A DNA stretch of 64,000 nt, from positions 108,624 through 172,623 of the forward strand of contig NZ_BAFK01000008.1 in the NCBI RefSeq assembly GCF_000296695.1. Reading direction: 5' to 3'. A program made the translations under genes and the position numbers. Below are positions 1 through 9,543 of this stretch, one piece after another. The notes beneath the pieces were generated by a model, which saw only the letters and a program-made list of their open reading frames with translations, had not been told where the DNA came from and made no database searches. Numbering within the stretch: position 1 is the stretch's first letter; every line of letters starts with the position of its first letter. The DNA comes from Rheinheimera nanhaiensis E407-8. GTDB taxonomy: Bacteria; Pseudomonadota; Gammaproteobacteria; Enterobacterales; Alteromonadaceae.

Positions 1-680
1 GACACCAGGTGCCGGGCCGCCAGCTCGGCAAAGCCGATGGTCAGTGCTAAACCGGGAATAAAGGCAATAATGGCCGACAGCACCGCTAAACGGATATTAA
101 TGCCAGGGTCAATGTAAGCACTGATGGCACAAGCAACAATGCCGGCGGCCAGTGCCACTAACGGCTCGAGCATATTGGCGATACGCGGCGAGTAAGCGGC
201 CCATAGCATAAACAGGTATACCACTAACGAGAGCAGCGATGACCACAGCACATCGTTCCAGCTGGTGGCCATTAGCATGGCAAAAGCGCCGCCCGAGGCC
301 ATCATAGCAACAGCGGTCGCCAGTTTGCCGTAAGAGCTGGGGCGGGTATCTATGGCGTCCAGCAGCGCATCGGCTTCGTTAATGCTAACCTTGCCCTGCA
401 ATACCTGATCAACCAGTTCGTCGGTGCGTGACAGCGCGCCTAAATCCAGATCGCCGGGGTTTACCCGCGAGGCATGGGTATATTCCTGCTCGTGGCCTTC
501 AGTCCACAGCACAAAGGTCATTGAGGTAGGCGAGATAATAAAGGAGCCTTTTAAGCCCAAATGGGTGGTCAGCTCGGCTAAGTGCGCTTCCAGCCGGTAC
601 GCTGGTGTGCCGTACTTGTGCAGCATCTTGCCCAGCTTGACGATAAATTTGCGCTTATGGTTAAAATCGGCTGTGTACAC
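1..680 (-). CDS. Threonine/serine exporter family (DUF1212/YjjP-like) membrane protein, partial
   Basis: The gene runs off the left edge, so only the N-terminal ~226 residues are present. The cytoplasmic N-terminal part (KLGKMLHKYGTPAYRLEAHL, then an ISPTSMTFVLWTEG segment) is typical of the ThrE/YjjP DUF1212 family. It is followed by at least three or four hydrophobic helices. Family members export small amino acids or related acids (YjjP works with YjjB on succinate in E. coli), so the substrate here is unknown. I start it at GTG 680 because AAGGA lies 8 nt upstream and an in-frame TAA immediately precedes it. No ATG start with a comparable ribosome-binding site is visible. Confidence 0.75.
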   Translation of the reverse strand, partial: MYTADFNHKRKFIVKLGKMLHKYGTPAYRLEAHLAELTTHLGLKGSFIISPTSMTFVLWTEGHEQEYTHASRVNPGDLDLGALSRTDELVDQVLQGKVSINEADALLDAIDTRPSSYGKLATAVAMMASGGAFAMLMATSWNDVLWSSLLSLVVYLFMLWAAYSPRIANMLEPLVALAAGIVACAISAYIDPGINIRLAVLSAIIAFIPGLALTIGFAELAARHLV

Positions 681-846
681 TTATGGCATCCTTGGTCAGA
701 TAACTTAGTCATTGTAATAGAAAAACTACGCTTAAGAAATTGCAGCAAAGGAACGGCAACAGGTGCAGATTGGTTTACTCTAAGCCAACCGTTGCAGGCC
801 AGGATGGCCGAATCGAGCCTACAAGGACGTATTTACGGCGTGTTGG

Positions 847-895
847 CGTGGGTAAACCGGTCGGCACCTAACATCGGATGTCCAATTTACCCACG
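847..895. repeat. 10-bp perfect inverted repeat
   Basis: CGTGGGTAAA at 847-856 is exactly complemented by TTTACCCACG at 886-895. The 29-nt interior contains a smaller palindrome, ACATCGGATGT. A T5 run follows on the plus strand, but the flanking genes are both on the minus strand, so a simple terminator role is not obvious. The rest of 681-906 shows nothing recognisable. Confidence 0.5.
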
Positions 896-906
896 ACAAT
901 TTTTAT

Positions 907-3309
907 CTATTTAATCGTTAGCTGTGTCTTATCCGCCTGCCAATCCAGCTTCACCTTTAGCTGACGGCTGGCTTTATCGTACCAGGCGACATTTTGCATG
1001 CGGTTAAACCGCGCTTGCTGCGGCACCAGCTGGATATAACGGCCATCGACGCTGATATGTGAACGTTTAGCGTTCTGGTTATGTACCACCAGGGTCAGCT
1101 CACGGCTGGCCGGCATACCTTGATAACTGCCGCTGCGGCGCAGTTCAAATTTCTGCTGGTTATCCTGATTTAAATAGTAGAAATTCAACAGTTCAAACTG
1201 GCCTTTAGCGATGGTGTCCGGTGTTTTACCATCGTCCTCAAACATTTCACCTTTGGCGCAGTCTACACTGCTGTCGGCATAGAAATGCAGTGTCAGCTCA
1301 CGGCTGCTGTAATCGCGGGTATTGGCCATCGGCGCCACCATTGGCACAAAGCTGCCGGCTTTTACCAGCACCGGTATGGTATCAAGGGTTACCGGCACCT
1401 CGACTTTGCCGCTGCCGGCATAACGTTTGCCGCTGAAATAATCAAACCAGACGCCGCCCGGCAGCTGCACCGGCCAGCTCTTAACACCTGGCTCGGTAAC
1501 CGGTGCTACCAAAAAGGCGTCGCCCCACAGGTAGCTGTTGTTTTCATCCATCAGGGCCGGGTTTTGCTGATCCAGCAGAAACAGCGGTCGCATTAACGGC
1601 AGGCCGCTTTGGCTGTGCTGATAGGCCAGGCTGTAATTGTATGGCAGTAGCTGATAGCGCAGGTTTAGCCAGGGGCGCAGGGTGTCAATGGTGTCATGAT
1701 CGTGAAACACCACTTCCGGTGCGATATGCTCCTGCGCATGAGGCCGGTATACCGGCTGAAACACGCCATATTGTAGCCAGCGGATATACAGCTCTTTATC
1801 AAACTTTTCACCGCCGGCAAAGCCGCCCAGATCAGAGTGAATATAGCCAAAACCAAACAGGCCCATACTGAGTGCCAGTTCAACCTGTGGTTTCAGGCCG
1901 CCCCAGCTGCGGTCAACATCACCGGTCCAGGGCACCATACCAAAGCGCTGGCTACCGGGGGCGCCTGCCCGCATCATAATAAAGGGCCGCTGCTCAGGAA
2001 AATCGCGCCGCATACCGCTGTACACCATGTCGGCCCACTGATGGCCAAAGGCATTATGCACTTCGTTGGCCATACCTATAGCATGCACGGTATCGTCCGG
2101 GTGTACTTCCGGCTCGCCTAAATCGCCCCAGACACCAGCCACGCCCTGCTCGGCTAAGCCTTTATAGATTTGCCAGAACCAGTCGCGCGCCTTAAGGTTA
2201 AATACGTCAATCAGGCCGGTATTACCAAAATAAAAATCGAAGGTTTTTGGCTTACCGTCCAGCCCTGGCGCGATGGCGCCGGCCTCTACCGCTTCCTGCC
2301 AGCGTTTGGAGCTGGTCAGTACAAAGGGCTCGGTGACTAAAATGGTATTGATGCCATCGGCTTTAAGATCGGCCAGCATTTTCTCTGGCTGCGGGAAGGC
2401 GTTGCTGTCCCAGGCCAGGTTGCCCATATGGCCCTGAATGTCCGGGCCAAACCAGTACAGATCGATCACTAAAGCATCCAGCGGCAGCTGCAAGTCGGCA
2501 AAGCGTTTTACCACATCACGCACTTGTGCCTCATTGCGATAGCCAAAGCGCGAGGCGTAGTTACCCAACGTCCAGCGCGCCGGTAGCGGCGGTTTGCCGG
2601 TTAAGCTGGTGTAGTTGTCGATAATGGCCGGGTAGTTGTTGCCGGCTACCAGCACATAGCTGCTGCGGCCGCCTTCGGCGCTAAATTGCATCACATCGGC
2701 GTTGGTCGCGCCTAAATCGGCTTCACCCTTGGCGCTGTTATCAAACAGCAGTAAATAGTTATTGCTCGACAGCACGGCCGGCAGGCTAAAGTACATCTGG
2801 CTCGATGCTGTGCTGTAGCCATAGTGCGCTTTGTTATACAGCGGGAATTTATGGCCGCGCCTGTCCATACCCAGCACGCGCTGGCCACCGCCCAGCAGCT
2901 TTTCGCCAGCGGTTAGCGCAAAGCGAAAGCCGTGGTTGCCGTCTTGATTAAAGTAGCCTGGCTGTTCGGCCAGCAGCAGTTTATCGCCGCGATAATAGCT
3001 GAGCTGCAACGGCGACTTATTAATGGCCACGCTCAGGCTGGCGCTGCTAATACGTAAGCTATCGTTGTTTTCAGCGACTTGCAGTGTCAGCGGTTGCGGC
3101 TGCTGGCTAATGCTAAAAGACGGCAGCTGCTTTACACCGGTGGGCTGATAAAAGGCTTCGACCACATCGTTGCGGTAAAACGTCAGGCTGACTTGGCCGG
3201 CATCGGTGTCAATATGCAGCGTATTGCCATCCAGCTGATGCGCCTGGTATTGCGCCGCCGCACTGAAAAAGGCACAGCAGAGGGTAACGAAAGCAAACAC
3301 TAACTTCAT
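907..3309 (-). CDS. GH31 oligosaccharide 4-alpha-D-glucosyltransferase (Agd31B-like), exported
   Basis: 800 aa with a signal peptide of about 19 residues (MKLVFAFVTLCCAFFSAAA). The GH31 barrel carries the nucleophile in GVWGDLGEP (Asp396) and the acid/base in WTGDVDRSW (Asp464). Segments such as IDLYWFGPDIQGHMGNL and GYIHSDLGGF closely resemble, from memory, the Cellvibrio japonicus transglucosylase Agd31B, which transfers single glucose units between alpha-1,4-glucans. I therefore prefer glucosyltransferase over plain alpha-glucosidase, but sequence alone cannot exclude hydrolysis. Its ATG overlaps the stop of the upstream GH13 gene (ATGA), so the two are translationally coupled and probably act together on maltodextrins outside the cytoplasm. 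Confidence 0.85.
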   Translation of the reverse strand: MKLVFAFVTLCCAFFSAAAQYQAHQLDGNTLHIDTDAGQVSLTFYRNDVVEAFYQPTGVKQLPSFSISQQPQPLTLQVAENNDSLRISSASLSVAINKSPLQLSYYRGDKLLLAEQPGYFNQDGNHGFRFALTAGEKLLGGGQRVLGMDRRGHKFPLYNKAHYGYSTASSQMYFSLPAVLSSNNYLLLFDNSAKGEADLGATNADVMQFSAEGGRSSYVLVAGNNYPAIIDNYTSLTGKPPLPARWTLGNYASRFGYRNEAQVRDVVKRFADLQLPLDALVIDLYWFGPDIQGHMGNLAWDSNAFPQPEKMLADLKADGINTILVTEPFVLTSSKRWQEAVEAGAIAPGLDGKPKTFDFYFGNTGLIDVFNLKARDWFWQIYKGLAEQGVAGVWGDLGEPEVHPDDTVHAIGMANEVHNAFGHQWADMVYSGMRRDFPEQRPFIMMRAGAPGSQRFGMVPWTGDVDRSWGGLKPQVELALSMGLFGFGYIHSDLGGFAGGEKFDKELYIRWLQYGVFQPVYRPHAQEHIAPEVVFHDHDTIDTLRPWLNLRYQLLPYNYSLAYQHSQSGLPLMRPLFLLDQQNPALMDENNSYLWGDAFLVAPVTEPGVKSWPVQLPGGVWFDYFSGKRYAGSGKVEVPVTLDTIPVLVKAGSFVPMVAPMANTRDYSSRELTLHFYADSSVDCAKGEMFEDDGKTPDTIAKGQFELLNFYYLNQDNQQKFELRRSGSYQGMPASRELTLVVHNQNAKRSHISVDGRYIQLVPQQARFNRMQNVAWYDKASRQLKVKLDWQADKTQLTIK

Positions 3310-5219
3310 GGTTGCAGCTCCAGAATCACCGAGGCCAGCGGCGCCAGTGTCAGCGCCACGCTACCTTCACCTTTGGTTACCGTTAAGGTATTTTCACCGC
3401 CGTTTAGTTTGTCGCTTAGCCGGTATTGGCCATCAGCCAGCTGCCATTGGCTGATAAGGGTGGCGGGTACGGTGAGGTTAAAACTGACCGCGGTTTCGCT
3501 ATTAAAGTGGCTGACAATCAGCAGCTTTTGCGCATCGTTGTAGCGGGCAAACGCCAGCTGCTGCTCGCTGTAGGCCGTGCCGGCTGCCAGATTAGCGCTG
3601 TGCAGCTCAGTGTAAGCACCGAGCAGCGCCGGCGCGCTGGCGCTAAAGCTGAGCAGCTTTTGGTAATAAGCGTGCAGCGCTTTGGCCTCAGCGCTTAGCG
3701 CGCCGCCATCAAACTTGCCGCCGTTCATCCATTTTTGATGCTCTGGCACCCCCCAGTAATCAAAGATAGTGGTGCGGCTGGCTTTACCAAAGCCGGCATC
3801 CCCTGCGCCTGGCTCACCAACATGCTGGCCAAAATACAGCATGGTAGGCGAGGTGCTGATGGTGGTCGACACTACCATGGCCGGCAGGCCTTTTTTCGCC
3901 GCGCCGGCAAACTGTGGCGCAGCAATGCGCTGCTCGTCATGGTTTTCTAAAAAGTGCAGCATATGGTGTTCAATATCGGCCATCCGCTGCTGGGTTTCTA
4001 CCAGCGCTGAGGTTGGCCCCTTGCCCTGCATCACCAGTTTTAAGCTGTCGTAAAACTCTACCTTGTCGTACAGGTAGTCCATTTTGCCAAGCTTAAGATA
4101 GTCGCGGTACAACTGCGGCTGATACACCTCGGCCAGTAAAAAGGCATTGGGGTTAGTGTGTTTAATATGTGAGTTTAAGTAGCTCCAAAACTCGACCGGC
4201 ACCATCTCGGCCATATCGTAACGAAAGCCATCCACACCTTTGGCCAGCCAGTACTGGGTAATATCGCGGAATTTTAGCCAGGAGTCCGGCACGTCCTTGC
4301 CTTGCCAGAAGGCATAATGCGCCGGCCAGTCTTTTTCGGCATAGTCACCGGGCAGGCGGTCAAAATCATAACTGCCGTCTGGCCGCACGCCGTAATTTAT
4401 TTTTACCGTTTCATACCAGTCATCAAAGGCGGGCTGGGCAGCGCGTGAACCATTACCGGTCCACTTGGCCGGCTTTTCCAAAAACTTACCATCGGCGGCC
4501 GGGTGGGCCTCACCACCTAACACCTGATAATCAGCCGGCCACTGCGGCACGCTAAAGGCCTGGCCCGGTACATAGTAAAAGTTGTTATCGCGCGCATATT
4601 CGACGCTGGTGTCGTCGTTGGCACCAAAGTCACTGACGCCCGGCGGGTTTGACAGCGACTGATACTGGCGCGCCACATGGTTTGGCACTATGTCGATCAG
4701 TACTTTCATGCCGTGTTGGTGCGTACGCGCAATTAAGGCTTCAAATTCGGCCAGCCGGTTGGCCGGGTCCAGCGCTAAATCGGGGTTAACGTTGTAGTAG
4801 TCTTTAACTGCATAAGGCGAGCCGGCGCGGCCTTTAATCACATCCGGGTCGTCATGGCTGATGCCGTAGGCGCTGTAATCGCGCACCAGGGCATGGTGCG
4901 GTACACCGGTATACCAGATATGGCTGACGCCCATCGCTTTAATGGCGCTAAGGGCTTGTGGCGTAAAGTCAGCAAATTTACCCACCCCGTTTTCTTCTAA
5001 GCTGCCCCAGGGTGTATTGGTCGTATTAGTGTTACCAAACAGCCGGGTAAATACCTGGTACACCACCACTTTGCCGTCAGTGGTGGAGGTAGCGGCGCTG
5101 CTTGCTGCCGGCTTGGCTGGTGTGGCCGGGGCGGTGTCTTGTGGCTCAGGCGCTTTGCTGCATGCCAGCAGTAAGCTGCCGGCCAGGCTCAGGCTGAATA
5201 ACGTAATGGCTTTTTGCAT
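3306..5219 (-). CDS. GH13 alpha-amylase family lipoprotein
   Basis: 637 aa. The N-terminus is a lipoprotein signal with lipobox LLLAC (Cys20), followed by a Pro/Ala/Thr-rich linker. The four GH13 regions are present: DIVPNHV, GFRYDMAEM with nucleophile Asp335, LLAEVYQP with acid/base Glu364, and FLENHDEQR with Asp428. A C-terminal beta domain follows the barrel. The product is expected to be membrane-anchored and to cleave starch or maltodextrin at the cell surface or in the periplasm; exact specificity is not determinable here. AGGG lies about 6 nt before the ATG. It is the first gene of a two-gene operon with the GH31 enzyme, and a palindromic candidate operator lies 70 bp upstream. Confidence 0.88.
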   Translation of the reverse strand: MQKAITLFSLSLAGSLLLACSKAPEPQDTAPATPAKPAASSAATSTTDGKVVVYQVFTRLFGNTNTTNTPWGSLEENGVGKFADFTPQALSAIKAMGVSHIWYTGVPHHALVRDYSAYGISHDDPDVIKGRAGSPYAVKDYYNVNPDLALDPANRLAEFEALIARTHQHGMKVLIDIVPNHVARQYQSLSNPPGVSDFGANDDTSVEYARDNNFYYVPGQAFSVPQWPADYQVLGGEAHPAADGKFLEKPAKWTGNGSRAAQPAFDDWYETVKINYGVRPDGSYDFDRLPGDYAEKDWPAHYAFWQGKDVPDSWLKFRDITQYWLAKGVDGFRYDMAEMVPVEFWSYLNSHIKHTNPNAFLLAEVYQPQLYRDYLKLGKMDYLYDKVEFYDSLKLVMQGKGPTSALVETQQRMADIEHHMLHFLENHDEQRIAAPQFAGAAKKGLPAMVVSTTISTSPTMLYFGQHVGEPGAGDAGFGKASRTTIFDYWGVPEHQKWMNGGKFDGGALSAEAKALHAYYQKLLSFSASAPALLGAYTELHSANLAAGTAYSEQQLAFARYNDAQKLLIVSHFNSETAVSFNLTVPATLISQWQLADGQYRLSDKLNGGENTLTVTKGEGSVALTLAPLASVILELQP

Positions 5220-5288
5220 GGTCTACCCTGTGATGTTATCGCTTTTATCAGAACCCGAGTGTATTACAGCTGGGCGCAATTGTTTTGC

Positions 5289-5302
5289 TGCATACGTATG
5301 CA
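5289..5302. promoter_or_regulatory. Candidate LacI-family operator, TGCATACGTATGCA
   Basis: A perfect 14-bp palindrome with central CG in the 185-bp divergent space between the GH13/GH31 operon and the chemoreceptor gene. LacI-family regulators of maltose genes bind palindromes of this size with a central CpG. No regulator gene is in the window, so the assignment rests on shape and context only. Confidence 0.5.
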
Positions 5303-5404
5303 ATTGCCGGGCACGACTATGGTCGTATCGGGCTTTCTTTTACCGTTAGTTACACTATGCTGTAACGGATCAATACCTTATATCGCCACGCCGGAGTGTA
5401 CTTT

Positions 5405-7084
5405 ATGCTTAATGTTACGCTGAAAAACAAAATGCTGCTGCTTGCCGTGCTGCCGATGCTTACCGTGGTACTGGCACTGATGCTGCTGGTGTACAGCCAG
5501 ATGCGCGCCATGGGCGAGGCAGAAATTCAGCAATTTCGCAGTGATATGATGCAGGAAAAACGCACCGCGCTGCAGCACCATGTTGCCATTGCAGTAACGG
5601 CGGTTGCGCCATATTTTCAAAGCGCTAACCCTACCGAGCAGCAACTTACTGATGCCAAAGCCGTGATGCGGGCGATGAAGTTCAGCGATGATGGCTATAT
5701 GTTTGTTTATGACTTACAAGGCGTCAATATAGTGCACGGCTCTAATCAGGCGCTGGAAGGGCGTAACCTCATTGACCTTAAAGATCCCAACGGCGTGCTG
5801 CTGATCCGTGAGCTGATTGAGGCCGGTAAAAAAGGCGGCGGCTTTGTCGAATATATGTGGGATGAGAAAACCCGTGGTGGCTTAACGCCCAAGCTGGGTT
5901 ATGCCACAGCGATGTACAACAACCGCTGGATTTTAGGCTCAGGCTTTTATATCGACGATATAGACCGGCGCGTGGCCGAGCAGCAAACCGAGATTGATGC
6001 GCGCATCCGTGACACCCTGCTGATGATTGTTGGCAGTGCGGTGCTGCTGCTGGGGCTGGTGATCGTGCTGGCGCTGTTTGTCGCCGGCTTAGTGATCAAA
6101 CCGCTGCATAATGCCTCCGCTGCGCTGATTAATATTGGCCAGGGCGAGGGCGATTTAACCCAGCGCTTACAGGTAGATACTGCGGATGAAGTGGGCGAGG
6201 TGGCCCGCGGTTTTAATGCCTTTGCACAGAAAATTCAGCAGCTTATCAGCGAAGTAAAACAGGTGGTGACGGCGCTGAGCCATGCCGCCAGCACCATGCA
6301 GCAAATTGTGCAGCTAACCGATAATGATGCCAGCACGCAAAAAGCCGAAACCACTCAGGTGGCGGCGGCGGTGTATCAGATGTCGACCGCAGTACAGGAA
6401 GTGGCCACCAGTGCCGGTTTAGCCGCCAGCGCGGCGCAGGAAGCCGATAAAGAAGCCGCCGGCGGCCAGCATAGCGTAGCGCAAACCATCAGCTCGATTA
6501 ATAAACTGGCAGATGAAGTAAATAAAGCCGGTGATACCATTGAGAAACTGGGGGCTAATGCTGATCAGATTGGCTCGGTAGTGAATGTCATCCGCGGCAT
6601 TGCGGAGCAAACTAACCTGCTGGCGCTAAATGCGGCAATCGAGGCGGCTCGCGCCGGTGAGCAGGGCCGCGGTTTTGCCGTGGTGGCCGATGAAGTGCGC
6701 ACCCTGGCCACCCGCACCCAGCAAAGTACCAATGAAATTCAGCAGATGATTAACGTGTTTCAGCAAGGCACCCAAGAGGCAGTGCAGGTGATGCAGCGTG
6801 GCCGCGAGCAGTCATTGCAAACGGTAGCGCAAGCCGATCAGGCCAGTGAGTCATTGCAAACCATTACCAAATCGGTCAGTACCATTACCCAGATGAATAT
6901 TCAGATTGCCACAGCGGCCGAGCAGCAAACAGCAGTGGCAGCCGATATCAGCCGCAGTATTCACGAAATTGCCCAGCTGGCCGATCAGGCGGCCAATAAT
7001 GCCTCTGAGCTGGCCAAATCAACCGGTGAGCTGACCGAGCTGGAGCGGCGGCTTAGTGGGCTGGTATCGCGCTTTCGGGTGTAA
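5405..7084 (+). CDS. Methyl-accepting chemotaxis protein with sCache sensor
   Basis: 559 aa. TM1 lies near residues 8-28. The periplasmic single-Cache domain includes [18 protein letters not shown] and [17 protein letters not shown]2 is near 200-225, followed by a HAMP domain and the signalling coiled coil with the hairpin tip [27 protein letters not shown]. sCache_2 receptors typically bind small carboxylates; the ligand here is unknown. No C-terminal NWETF-type CheR/CheB tether is present. I use ATG 5405 because CGGAG lies 8 nt upstream; an in-frame GTG at 5396 overlaps that site. Its 3' end overlaps the convergent membrane-protein gene by 32 bp. Confidence 0.9.
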   Translation: MLNVTLKNKMLLLAVLPMLTVVLALMLLVYSQMRAMGEAEIQQFRSDMMQEKRTALQHHVAIAVTAVAPYFQSANPTEQQLTDAKAVMRAMKFSDDGYMFVYDLQGVNIVHGSNQALEGRNLIDLKDPNGVLLIRELIEAGKKGGGFVEYMWDEKTRGGLTPKLGYATAMYNNRWILGSGFYIDDIDRRVAEQQTEIDARIRDTLLMIVGSAVLLLGLVIVLALFVAGLVIKPLHNASAALINIGQGEGDLTQRLQVDTADEVGEVARGFNAFAQKIQQLISEVKQVVTALSHAASTMQQIVQLTDNDASTQKAETTQVAAAVYQMSTAVQEVATSAGLAASAAQEADKEAAGGQHSVAQTISSINKLADEVNKAGDTIEKLGANADQIGSVVNVIRGIAEQTNLLALNAAIEAARAGEQGRGFAVVADEVRTLATRTQQSTNEIQQMINVFQQGTQEAVQVMQRGREQSLQTVAQADQASESLQTITKSVSTITQMNIQIATAAEQQTAVAADISRSIHEIAQLADQAANNASELAKSTGELTELERRLSGLVSRFRV

Positions 7085-7937
7085 GCGGGATAGGCCGCAG
7101 TACAAACCAGCGGCCTGCTTGCCACAGCAGATACAACGACAGCAGCGGAAAAATCAGCGTTTGCAGTGCGTATACCACGATAAGCTGAATCAGCTTCTCG
7201 ACCATGTTGTCAGAGAAGCTTTTCATCGCGGCAAATAAATCATTGGCCTGCGCCGCCATTTGCTTTAGCCAGCTGAGTGAGCCTTGCTCGGTGCTAAGCG
7301 CCGGTTGCTCTGTGCGCTGCAATGCCGCAGTTTCCAGCTGTAATGCCGCTTCTGCTGCCTCACGCTGCGGTGTCAGTACCCAGTCAGACAAGCCTGCTAC
7401 GCCATAGGCCGCCAGCGGTATACCAATACGGATAATCAACAACAGCGCAATAAAGCCGCGCAGCAGATAGCGGCAACTGCGGCGCCAGGATGGCGGGCCA
7501 AGTAGCAGCAAGGTTGCTGAGGCTAACATTCCACCGCCAAACAACGGCAACGCCGCCAGTTTGCCAAATTCGAGCAAAAACAACTGTAGGCCAATTGAGG
7601 TCATCGCGACCACCATCACATCAGAGTAGCGTACGGCCATATCCTGCAGCGGTTTTAATAACTGGCCGGGTTTAACGCTGGCCACGCCAACCCCCACTTC
7701 GGCTTCGGAGACAAAAGCAATGCCGCGGTCGATTAAACGGGCGGTAGCAAAAGAGGCGCTGCTGAGCATTAAGCTGTGTTTTAGTGCGCTGTTGGCCTGC
7801 TGATCCAGCGGTGCCAGTAGCGGATTCACGATCCGCTGCTGCACTATTCCGCTATAAATGCCGGCTGCCAGTGTCAGCAGGCACAGCAGCAGGCTGAGCC
7901 GGCGCTGGTGGTTACTCAGGTTGGATAAAAACTGCAT
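7053..7937 (-). CDS. Conserved hypothetical inner-membrane protein
   Basis: About 294 aa from the ATG at 7937, which has GGAGG 5 nt upstream; an in-frame GTG at 7967 lacks such a site. Predicted hydrophobic segments lie near the N-terminus, in the middle (two or three helices around [26 protein letters not shown] and [25 protein letters not shown]) and at the C-terminus ([24 protein letters not shown]). A soluble Ala/Gln/Glu-rich loop sits between them. I recognise no named family. It is convergent with the chemoreceptor gene and overlaps its last 32 bp. Confidence 0.7.
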   Translation of the reverse strand: MQFLSNLSNHQRRLSLLLCLLTLAAGIYSGIVQQRIVNPLLAPLDQQANSALKHSLMLSSASFATARLIDRGIAFVSEAEVGVGVASVKPGQLLKPLQDMAVRYSDVMVVAMTSIGLQLFLLEFGKLAALPLFGGGMLASATLLLLGPPSWRRSCRYLLRGFIALLLIIRIGIPLAAYGVAGLSDWVLTPQREAAEAALQLETAALQRTEQPALSTEQGSLSWLKQMAAQANDLFAAMKSFSDNMVEKLIQLIVVYALQTLIFPLLSLYLLWQAGRWFVLRPIPLTPESAIPAH

Positions 7938-8002
7938 GCCTGCCTCCGCTTGCGTTATGGCAATCACGTCTTAGGCCAGTATCCGGCAAAAATGTTGCAA
8001 TG

Positions 8003-8917
8003 TCAGTTTTTTAGCAAAATCAGTATGGTACCCAGCACAGTAAGGGCAGCGCCCAGCCAGGCGCCCAATGCCGGGCTGCGCTTGTACACCAGCCACAGCA
8101 GCGGTAACACCAACACCGGGCTGACAGAGGATAACACCGCCACCATGCCGGCATCGCCGTGTTTAAGCGCCTGCAGGATTAACGTCATGCCCAGCACCAT
8201 CGACAGCGCGGCGTTGGCAAGCACCAGCAAAAACACTTTCTTGTTCATCGGCAAATAGGCGCGGGCGACTTTAAAACCGAGCATAAAAATCAGCTGATGC
8301 AGCACAAAGGCGGTGCTCATCCGCACCGCTGAGGCGGCCACCGCATCAATATCGGTTTCCATTAGCGGCTTGAGCATTAAGGTGGCCAGCGCCTGACACA
8401 AAGCGGCTAATAAGCCCAGCGCGACGCCCGATTTAAGCTGGCTCTGGTTGGCTTCCCAGGCGTGCAGTTCGGTTTTGCGCTTGCCAAAAAAGATGGCAAT
8501 CATTACGCCGCTGATCAGTAAACTGCTGCCGGCCAGTGTCCAGCCCCATTGGGTTTCGCCGAGAAAAAAGTAAGCCAAAACAACGGAAAACACACTGTGG
8601 GTGGCAAAGAGTACACCGGCGCGGCGTGGGCCGAGGCGGTTCATGGCGGCAAACAGCGCCGTGTCGCCGATAAAAATACCGATAATACCGGATAGCACCA
8701 GCACACCCAGGCTATCGACGGCCAGCGTTGCCCAGCCGCCGCTAACGGCAGCGATTAGCCACAGCATCAGAGCAGCACACAGCATACGCCAGCGGGTAAA
8801 GGCAAAGGCCCCCAAATGGGTAGAGGCGGTGGCTGACATCAGACTGCCGCAGGCCCAGCAGGCGGCGGCTAATAAGGCGAGGTATTCGTAAGACAAGGCA
8901 AGACAGCAACTGAGCAC
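8003..8917 (-). CDS. EamA/DMT-superfamily transporter
   Basis: 304 aa with about ten hydrophobic helices arranged as two EamA repeats, including GDTALFAAMNRLGPRRAGVLFATHSVFSVVLAYFFLGE in the first half. Members export or import small metabolites across the inner membrane; the substrate cannot be inferred. The longest frame starts at GTG 8917 without a convincing ribosome-binding site. A TTG at 8896, giving MSYEYLALLAAACW, would fit the family N-terminus better, so the start is uncertain. It probably forms a separate unit from its neighbours. Confidence 0.85.
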   Translation of the reverse strand: MLSCCLALSYEYLALLAAACWACGSLMSATASTHLGAFAFTRWRMLCAALMLWLIAAVSGGWATLAVDSLGVLVLSGIIGIFIGDTALFAAMNRLGPRRAGVLFATHSVFSVVLAYFFLGETQWGWTLAGSSLLISGVMIAIFFGKRKTELHAWEANQSQLKSGVALGLLAALCQALATLMLKPLMETDIDAVAASAVRMSTAFVLHQLIFMLGFKVARAYLPMNKKVFLLVLANAALSMVLGMTLILQALKHGDAGMVAVLSSVSPVLVLPLLWLVYKRSPALGAWLGAALTVLGTILILLKN

Positions 8918-8974
8918 AAGATGGCGGCATTATACGTCAGCCGCCGGCGGTGCAAGAGATTATTCTGTTCTAAG

Positions 8975-9472
8975 TTAGCGCTTTTTGGGTATCCAGGCCC
9001 AGGTCATTTTAGCGTTTACCGGTTCGATACCGGCGCTGTCGCTAATGCTGACCGCTACCGTGACTTCGCCTTTGTCCTCGTGGTGCATCGCCGCAATTTG
9101 CTCGTCGGTGAGTGTGGCTATTGCTGTTAAATCACCGGTTGAGCGTTTTGTATAATCAATCTGCATTTGTTTTAGCAGTGGCAGCTTGTTATCGGGCAGG
9201 TGGATGCCGACTAAAAAGCCGGTGGCCGACTCGGCCAGCAAGCCGGTAGCGGCAGCATGCACCGAGCCGATATGGTTTTGCGCCTTTTTACGGTTTTTCA
9301 GCCGCAGCACCGAGCGGGTGCCTTTTAATTCCAGCACTTCCACACCGGCGGTACCGGCGAATTTAATCACCCGGCCAAATACTGTACTTAAGGCGAAGGC
9401 CTGCAAAAAGCGCGGCAGCTGATAACACTTGTTGACAATACGCTGCAGTTTATTCGGTTTGTGATTTGTCAT
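8975..9472 (-). CDS. DUF4442 hotdog-fold protein, thioesterase-like
   Basis: 165 aa. The segment NHIGSVHAAATGLLAESATGF is the central helix region of DUF4442/PaaI-like hotdog proteins, flanked by the beta strands of the fold. Such proteins are related to acyl-CoA thioesterases but most DUF4442 members are uncharacterised. Function is therefore left open. It lies 57 bp upstream of the EamA transporter on the same strand and could be co-transcribed with it. Confidence 0.8.
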   Translation of the reverse strand: MTNHKPNKLQRIVNKCYQLPRFLQAFALSTVFGRVIKFAGTAGVEVLELKGTRSVLRLKNRKKAQNHIGSVHAAATGLLAESATGFLVGIHLPDNKLPLLKQMQIDYTKRSTGDLTAIATLTDEQIAAMHHEDKGEVTVAVSISDSAGIEPVNAKMTWAWIPKKR

Positions 9473-9543
9473 TGTGGTCTGACCTGTATGGGATTTTGCG
9501 CACTATGCCAAGCCAAAGGCATAAAAGCAAGTGGCCGCCGGGT

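Noticed and set aside
424..914. Plus-strand frames of 94 and 110 aa
   Set aside because: They are largely antisense to the DUF1212 gene, whose translation is clearly family-like; no ribosome-binding site.
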